Of a DNA stretch of 64,000 nt, positions 57,130-64,000 are shown piece by piece; within the stretch, counting starts at the first letter, position 1; each line of letters begins with the position of its first letter. Origin of the DNA: Owenia fusiformis (Eukaryota; Annelida; Polychaeta; Sabellida; Oweniidae); NCBI GenBank assembly GCA_903813345.2, contig CAIIXF020000006.1:38841936-38905935 (forward strand). The letters are read 5' to 3'. A program made the translations under genes and the position numbers. The notes below the pieces were generated by a model. The model was not told the origin of the DNA. It saw only the letters and a list, made by a program, of their open reading frames with translations, and searched no databases.

Positions 57130-58735
57130 ATGGCGTCGGACGTGAAATCAACAGCTCCGCTTAGCGGGGAGGATTTAGCCAATATTGAGCAAACGCTTCA
57201 GCTGCTGACTGAAGGCCCGAGAGGGGACGTGATAGAAGAGTTAGATCGAGAGCTTGAGGAAGATGAGTGCGATGTTCTCAGGGATTATCTGTTCCAAAAG
57301 GGGAAGGTAAAAGTATCTGAGTTATGTGATAATCTCTATGGTGTACTTGCTGATCGAGAGGAAGATCAGGTTCCTATAAACTTACAACCAAAGCTGCGAA
57401 AAGGAAAAAATAGAAAGGTCACGCTTTTGAATGATATTTCGGATCTATATCTGTTCATAACGGATAACAAAAGCTTCCCCAGATCTATACTCAGTACAAA
57501 CAGTTTCCTACCCGATGTCATCGGCAATAAGGAATTGCGTCAAAATGCGTATCGCAACGAGCGTAATGCAACAGTGGATATAAACATAACAATGCTAACC
57601 CAGCGAGTTGTGGAACTTGAAGCAGATAGAGATAGCCATAAAAAGGAGATAAAGGACTTGAAAGATGAGGTAGGAACGCTATTTTCGAAACTTTCTAAAC
57701 TTCAGGTCGATGTGACCAATTTCGTCAAAACATGTACTTGTACATGTAAACAATCCGAGGTGCCAGTAACTGGTACTCTGCCAAAACCCCTGATCCAAGC
57801 CAATTCCAAGCCACAAACAATCCCAATTAGTAAGGCGACTACTCTTGAGGAAATAGTGAGTGAACAACAACAAATGCTCGCTTTTGCCAAACAACGCGTT
57901 AATGAAGTCAATAATGCCAAAGTCCAGGACTGTTAATCCCGAAACAAGCGACTCGTTTTTGTCGCTTAATGAAACTGTTATCAATACATGTGTAACGGGT
58001 GCCAGCACGCCTAATAAACCCGCATCATCTGTTAAAGCAAAAGACCATGGTTATTCTAAGATTGATCATCCGACCCCAGCAATAGCGCCCGATCCACATA
58101 ATACATATATTATTACCGATTCAACGCCCATCGAAGTCCCAGGAACCAACAAGATCTCTTCTTAGTCCAAGACAATCAAAGAAACCCCTTCAACGTTCAG
58201 TGAAGTGTTAACTTCGCCATCTAATGTATCGGACAATGCCAGTCAATTACCAGGGAAAGAATGGATGGTATGGGCAAGCAATCAAACGTATAAAAAACAG
58301 AAAATTGCCGCAAAATCTGCTCACGTCTCACCACCTACTCAACCAGCCCCACAATCACAAAACGCAAGAGCTCTACGAGGTGCACCTGTAGACAACAATG
58401 TCTACTCCAAGAGAACTATAAAAGGAAAACAGTTTGAACGCTATAAATATCTCTATTTGGAAAATGTTTTTCAAGATGAACACGACACTGATGATGACAT
58501 CTGTGATGATGTCATAAAATTTGGCTATGAACACGGTGTTAAGATAATGTACTGTCATGTGGTCCACAATAGAATGTCTTATACCCATGTGGGATGTAAA
58601 ATTGCTGTAGTGGAGTCCAACTTTCAACAGACTATGATTATTAATTGGCCAGATCCTATTGTTTGTAGGGAATGGCAAAACTGGAATGAATATCGAAGGA
58701 TTAGAGGTGGAACTTTTAATGCCTATGATCAATAA
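57130..58735 (+). pseudogene. LINE B ORF1, with a frameshift and one stop
   Basis: The first part (57130-57936, 268 codons) has an acidic helical N-terminal block (about 10-95), a coiled coil (about 155-200) and a Cys-Thr-Cys-Thr-Cys cluster. Coding then continues in another frame (from about 57915), is cut by TAG at 58163-58165, and continues to 58735 with a C-terminal block (FERYKYLYLENVFQDEH, GVKIMYCHVVHNRMSY, CREWQNW). That block looks like a conserved folded ORF1 domain, although I cannot name it. Confidence 0.7.
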
Positions 58736-58802
58736 GTCAATAAACGCTAAATATCAAAAAATCACAATGAAACACCTGATCATTCTATACTGTATATTAA
58801 TA

Positions 58803-61800
58803 ATGGTAATTTTTACCCAATGGAATGCAAATGGTATACACTCATCAGAGATTTATTTGCGTGAATTGCTAAAAAGAAGTGATATTGTCGCAGTGTCAGA
58901 ACATCGTTTATATGAATGTAATCTAAACAAGCTTAATGATATTGATCGTGATTTTGAGTGCTTAGCATATAGTAGCTCATTACTTAACCCTATGAATTGT
59001 GGAATTAGCTGGGGACATGGCGGAATAGCGCTTTTTTGGCGTAAAACGTTTAAAAATGCCATATCGCCAGTGCGAGAATTCTGCACGGATAGAATTGCAT
59101 GCATAAAAATTGAAGGTGATACGCCTCTGTATGTCTTTTCGGTATATCTGCCTCAGGCATCGTGTAAAAATGAGAGCTTTGAGGATGTTGTTATTTATTT
59201 AGAAAACTGTATATATAAATGTGTAGCTACGGGTTATGTAATTTTACTTGGTGATATAAATGCAAACTTTGGAAACTTATTTCAAACCAAAAGAGCGCAC
59301 GGTACATGCACTGTAAATGGTAAAATGATGTATAATTGTATGTTGCGTAGTGGGTTAACATCTCTTGATTTGCAAAGTCGAACAAGCGGCCCTTGCTATA
59401 CATATGAATCAGGTACTGGGTACAAATCATATACTGGTGTCCGAAGAACTACTACCTGCATGTTTAAGCTGTAAAGTACTGGCAGATAGTTTTACAATTG
59501 GAGGTGGTCATCTTGCTATAGAATCTGAAATTGATCTGCCATCTATTTTAATGCAAAAAAGTTCTTGTGCGTCAATCAAGCCAAGTTTTGCATGGCATAA
59601 ATTAACAGATCAATTAAAGGGTGATTACACAAATGATGTCGATACTCAGGTAAAGAGATTAATTAGCGATATTTCCAAGCTTAATGTTATCGATAAGGCA
59701 GTAATTGATGCCTACTTTTCCAGGTTAGAAAATCTCTTATTAGAGAAGTCAAACTTATACGTGCCAATTAAGCAATTTTGCAAGCACCAGAAACCCTTCT
59801 GGAATGTGGAGCTTACTGAACTTGTGCGTAAAAGGAAGCTTGCTTGGCGCGAATGGGTTCGGGCTGGTAGGCCCAGAGATTGCTCAAATGTTTTTAGACG
59901 TGCTTTTAAAAATGCGAAACGTGCATTTTCAAAATTGTACAATCTAATGTATGAACTGGCACAGCTCGACAACTTGTACTATGCTGATGACTTAGATCAG
60001 AATATGTTCTGGCACCTTGTAAACAAAAGTAGATTATATGTTAAAAAATCGGGTAAATCAATCAGAAATGATAATGGTCAAGTAATTACGGATCCAGTGG
60101 AAGTATGTCAAGAATGGAAACTGTATTTTAGTCGATTAGCTTCTTACGACAAAAGAGACATCTTTAATTCAGACTTTGAACAATATGTAAATGATGATAT
60201 TTCAAGGATGGAATTGAATTGTATGAATAATTTTGATGGCATTTTTGACAATGGTATATCCGAATGTGATGTTAAGAAGTCAATAGGGAAACTAAATATG
60301 AAAAAAGCAGCTGGCCACGACAGTATCAATTCTGAACATGTAAAATACGCTGGTGAAAATATTGTGTCTTTGCTCACCATTTTATTTAATGCAATGATCA
60401 CAAATGTATATATACCTGAGAACTTCTGCTTAGGGATCTTACTGCCATTGCTCAAATCTGGTAACAAAGATTCTCTTAATAAGGATCACCATCTTGGGAT
60501 AACTCTCATGACAATTTTTCGTAAGATTTTTGATAATATTGTTCTTTGGAAAATTACTGGTGTACTGCAAGGTCGCATACCGCAATTACAAGGTGCGTCT
60601 ATTAAAGGTTGCTCATCCTTGCAAACATCTCTAATAGTGCAAGAAGCCATATCTCATCAAGAAAATGGCACAATTATGGCGTTAATGGACATTAAAAAGG
60701 CCTTTGACAGTACATGGATACGAGGCCTGTTCCATAAGTTATATAATTGTGGTATAAATGGTTTATGTTGGAGGCTCTTGTATCAATCATATAACAAGTA
60801 TAAATGTAAGGTTTTTGTAGATGGTATTTTATCGGATACTTTTCCTGTTAATAGAGGTGTTCACCAGGGCGGGATATGTTCCATGTTTCTCTACCAGTTC
60901 TTTATAGCAGACCTTTTGCAACAACTGGTAGATTCGGCAAAAGGAGTAAGAATTGGTGAAACGTCTGTAGCATGTCCAGCATACGCTGATGATATTGCCT
61001 TAATTGCAAACACTCCAGAAAATCTAAATGCTCTGTTGAGCATTGCTGACATGTATAGTAAAAGGTGGAGGTTTGAATTCCATCCAGGAAAATGTGTAGT
61101 GCTTAGATTTGGTCTAAACAAAAATGCTTTTTGTGAATGCAAATTAGGAGAGAATATTCTAAAAGTAGAAAAAGCTGCTACACATGTTGGCATACCTTTA
61201 GGCAAAAGCTCAGAGCATGTATCAAATTTGATTTCACGCAGTAAAAGAAAATTCTTTTCTCTGCTTGGTTTAGGAGCAAATGTAGGAGGCTTAAATCCTC
61301 TGATAGCTTCCAAGTTATACTGGAGTTTTTGCTTCCCAACAATGACGTATGGCAGCTCTGTAACGCAATATTCAATAACCGAAATTGAGTCTATGGAGGA
61401 TGCACATAGATCCATTGGCAAGAGAATACAAAGCTTCCCGGTAAATACCCCTGACCCGATGGCGATAAAACCACTCGGATGGCTTTCAGTTCAAGCGCGA
61501 ATCGATGTAGATCGCCTTATGTTCATCTGGTTCGTCTTATCGTTACCGGTACAATGTATTTATAAATTTGTATGCATTTATAGACTGTTGAGTATAATCC
61601 ACATTGGAACCTATCGCTCAAGTAAATCTCCATTGGTCTCAATGTGGGAAACAACAATGAAATACAACCTTCATGGGGACGTTTTGAATATGATAACTAC
61701 TGCTAACACACCACTCAAATGTGTCTGGAAGAGAAAAGTCATGAACGTTGTCAAGTCGTTTGAGATGAGACGCTTTTTCGTTCTTAGCTCCTTATATCCA

Positions 61801-62211
61801 ACACTGAGACCAATATTGAGATGTTTCACTGTTTTAAAACCATTTTTATGGTGGGAAGTTGCCAGGCGTTTTCCAAGACGCTTACCACAATGTAAAGTTA
61901 TAATGAAAATGATATCAGGAACATACAGGATATGTAATTACGGACAACCAATGTCTGAACGTGTATGCTTACTATGCAATTTAAATGTCACTGAAGACGT
62001 ACAGCATTTTTTACTATTGTGCCCAGCGTATATAGATATAAGATACAATCTATTTAGTGAATTATATAAACTAGGAGTCAACAACTTTTGTGAATTCATA
62101 TGTTTCATTTTCGGTGGAGGGAGCGAATATGATCCTGAAATAATGCTTCCATTGCTGGGCACGATATATGAAATGCACAAAAGAAGGGATTACCTTCTTA
62201 AATCCTTGTAA
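58803..62211 (+). pseudogene. LINE B ORF2: endonuclease-reverse transcriptase, one frameshift
   Basis: The endonuclease part (58803 to about 59430) shows QWNANGI, VSEHRLYE, GGIALFW, VYLPQ and LLGDINANFG. Near 59430 the frame shifts, apparently by a small deletion between KSY and ILVSEELLP, and coding continues without a stop to 62211. The reverse transcriptase shows MDIKKAFDSTW, GVHQGG and the catalytic YADD. The C-terminus has a C-x2-C...H...C knuckle (VCLLCNLNVTEDVQHFLLLC). One lesion in 3.4 kb suggests moderate age. Confidence 0.85.
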
Positions 62212-62361
62212 ATAATAGCATGCTCTGACATATGAGCATATTAATTTTGCTCATCTAACATACATAAACTTGTAGTATTTTTCGTACATTTATTTTTGTA
62301 ACATATTTATGTATATGTACTCATCTTGTAGATGGTAAATAAAATAACATAACATAACATA

Positions 62362-62739
62362 AAGGCCCCATATAAAGTTTAAACCACTTTGGCTTCTTTG
62401 TTGTCTTATCCTATGTTATCAAAGAGTGAAGTGAAACTTTTTAATAATTTCAAAAATGTTTTTTGAAGGACTTTTTGTTCAAAATATCTTGATTTATTTA
62501 AAACTAACTTTTAGAGGTCACAGTTATTCTTTAAAGCGATAATCCACACAGATGCATAGCATTTATCCTCACTTGTTTTTTTTGCCGACAAAATCAAGAA
62601 AATTGGTTGATACATAAGCGAGCAATGAACTCATCCATGCATGAAAGTGGTTCAGGAAAAGATGCATTTGAAAATTTTATTTCTCATAGAAACCAATGGA
62701 AAAATAATATCAAAAAACATAATATATTCATCCTTTTAA
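62362..62739. other. Intergenic; no feature seen
   Basis: AT-rich spacer between LINE B and the next element. Confidence 0.4.
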
Positions 62740-62961
62740 CAGAGCTGTCAAGTGTCCCGCGAATGGCGGGATTATCCCGCGAATTTGATCAAAATTAGGC
62801 TAATTTGCGTGTCCCGCAATGTCCCGCGAAGTCCCGCAAATGTGGCTTTGACCTCCGCGAATTTCCGAAATTGTTGCAATCCCCTATATTGTGATTATCT
62901 TATCTTATATAAGAAGCTAAGTTTTTGCACTTTTGAGGAGTAAAGTTTACCTAATTTTAAG

Positions 62962-63452
62962 GGTTTTGTATAAAAAAACGCCTACCTCATACCCACCTAC
63001 CAACCTACGTGGAACATGATACAGTCATTGAAGGGTTCAATTTTAAAGATTATTAAATCTCAAAATAGCTCAAATTATTAACATTTCTACAATTCCGGCT
63101 TTATTTTATGACTAGACAGATCCATAAATAAAGGCATATGGATGCATTTTAGAATGTAGACCCGAGGGCGCACCAGGGGAATAAATAACTAATGACTGCG
63201 AACATAGGTCCAACAATCCAGATAAGGAAATGAAAGAAAGAAAGTGTGCTAAATTCGATGACCCGAGTGCGAATCGAACCCAGCTGGGATGTAGAAGCAA
63301 TTTGCTATCAAGGGTCGTGCATGCATCTATAATTCATCATAAACTATGATTTAATAAACTAAGATCTTTAAAATTGAACCCTTCAAAGACTGTATCATGT
63401 CCCACGTAAATGGGTAGGTGGATATGAGGTAGGAAGTTTTTTATACAAAGCC
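62962..63452. mobile_element. 491-bp MITE with about 60-bp TIRs and a 9-bp AATTTTAAG duplication
   Basis: The tips are GGTTTTGTATAAAAAA and the inverse of GGCTTTGTATAAAAAA, with the arms continuing through cctacctcatacccaccta-type sequence. AATTTTAAG lies on both sides (62953-62961, 63453-63461) and once in copy 1 (25292-25300), giving an empty site. A 9-bp duplication with long TIRs suggests a MULE-type element. Inside, on the minus strand, is a B-box-like GGGTTCGATTCG, perhaps from a captured tRNA or SINE. Confidence 0.85.
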
Positions 63453-63654
63453 AATTTTAAGTATCTAGCATGCTGTTGTTTGGTATCAAAATAAAGAGGA
63501 AGGGTTCAACTTTCATTTTAATTACGAAAATAGGTATGTAGGTCACAAATAGTTCCAACGTTGGCCTTTTTACTCCCTGTGTGTGGCCTTCATCTCAGAA
63601 CTGAGCAAATGTTAGCAAACGCGAGTTACAATAAATGGACGCTGATATCTAGAA

Positions 63655-64000
63655 AGGGTTTGGAGAAAAAACAGGGTACCGCGTAATATATCCTCCATGC
63701 TGGGTTCAAACTTGGTACCCGGTACCCGGTCAAAAAAACGGGTACCCAAAAAAACGAAAAATATGAATATATAACATAATTAGATTATGAGAAAACGTGT
63801 AAGATTTGTTTTGAATTTACAAAAATGCATGTAACATCCTTCAAAATTGAGCTAGAAGCTTCAAATGAAAAGCATTTTTTAAGGCTCTTTTCTTCCTCTA
63901 TCGTCATGGCCATATTTTCATTGGTTATGGTCATTGGTTGTATATTCGTATATTTCGTTTTTTGGGTACCCGGTTTTTTCGACCGGGTACCAAGTTTGAA
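63655..64000. mobile_element. Foldback element (hAT-like ends), copy 2, truncated by the window
   Basis: It begins AGGGTTTGGAGAAAAAAC directly after ATCTAGAA (63647-63654), as in copy 1. The inverted right arm is entering at the window end (gggtacccggtttttt). The middle seems shorter than in copy 1. Confidence 0.75.

Larger units (their letters stand above)
57117..62361 (+). mobile_element. LINE B: two-ORF non-LTR retrotransposon, decayed
   Basis: ORF1 (57130-58735) and ORF2 (58803-62211) are followed by a 3' end with tandem (ATAAC)n near 62340-62361, a tail type known in several LINE clades. Both ORFs carry lesions. It is distinct from LINE A in every motif, and I cannot assign the clade. 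Confidence 0.85.
62740..64000. mobile_element. CAGAGCTGTCAA element, copy 2, cut by the window edge
   Basis: It is nearly identical to 25078 onward for its visible length, once a 491-bp insertion (62962-63452) is removed. It carries the same nested foldback at the same position (from 63655). The right end lies outside the window. Confidence 0.85.

Overview
The window is nuclear DNA from an animal. It is AT-rich and intron-dense, with GT-AG introns from about 150 bases to 20 kb and many transposable elements. It carries TIF1-type PHD-bromodomain exons, a RING/B-box TRIM protein, galactose 3-O-sulfotransferase-like genes, mariner transposons and LINEs. Together these suggest an invertebrate bilaterian, probably aquatic; the species or phylum cannot be fixed from the sequence alone.

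The framework is one minus-strand gene whose ten coding exons run from 45267 down to 1696. All nine junctions keep reading phase, giving a 747-residue protein that I do not recognise. It has a basic N-terminus, a CxxC...CxxC pair, a possible DNA-binding-like block, a Q-rich segment and an acidic C-terminus. About 95 percent of its span is intron. On the opposite strand its introns hold a sulfotransferase-like pseudogene (12361-13629), a TRIM gene (19223-21766) and a TIF1-like PHD-bromodomain gene (exons 22660-29539). They also hold a mariner (32421-34382), an intact LINE ORF2 (37201-40299) and many tandem arrays and MITEs.

Upstream of this gene (45.3-64 kb) the window is mostly mobile DNA. 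It has a 2.36 kb TIR element packed with CCCGT repeats (47471-49828), a 2.17 kb foldback element (50314-52480), a second mariner (54975-56966), a decayed two-ORF LINE (57117-62361) and a composite element cut by the window edge (62740-64000). Within this lies the intact sulfotransferase paralogue (53543-54811).

The two sulfotransferase copies sit in a segmental duplication (about 9313-13976 and 52550-54934). The younger insertions in the left copy can be read against empty sites in the right copy. The most interesting open points are: whether the TRIM exon is spliced to the PHD-bromo exons as a rebuilt TIF1 gene; a spliceosomal intron at the same place in two different mariner transposases; and an array of duplicated 3' splice sites in front of one host-gene exon.
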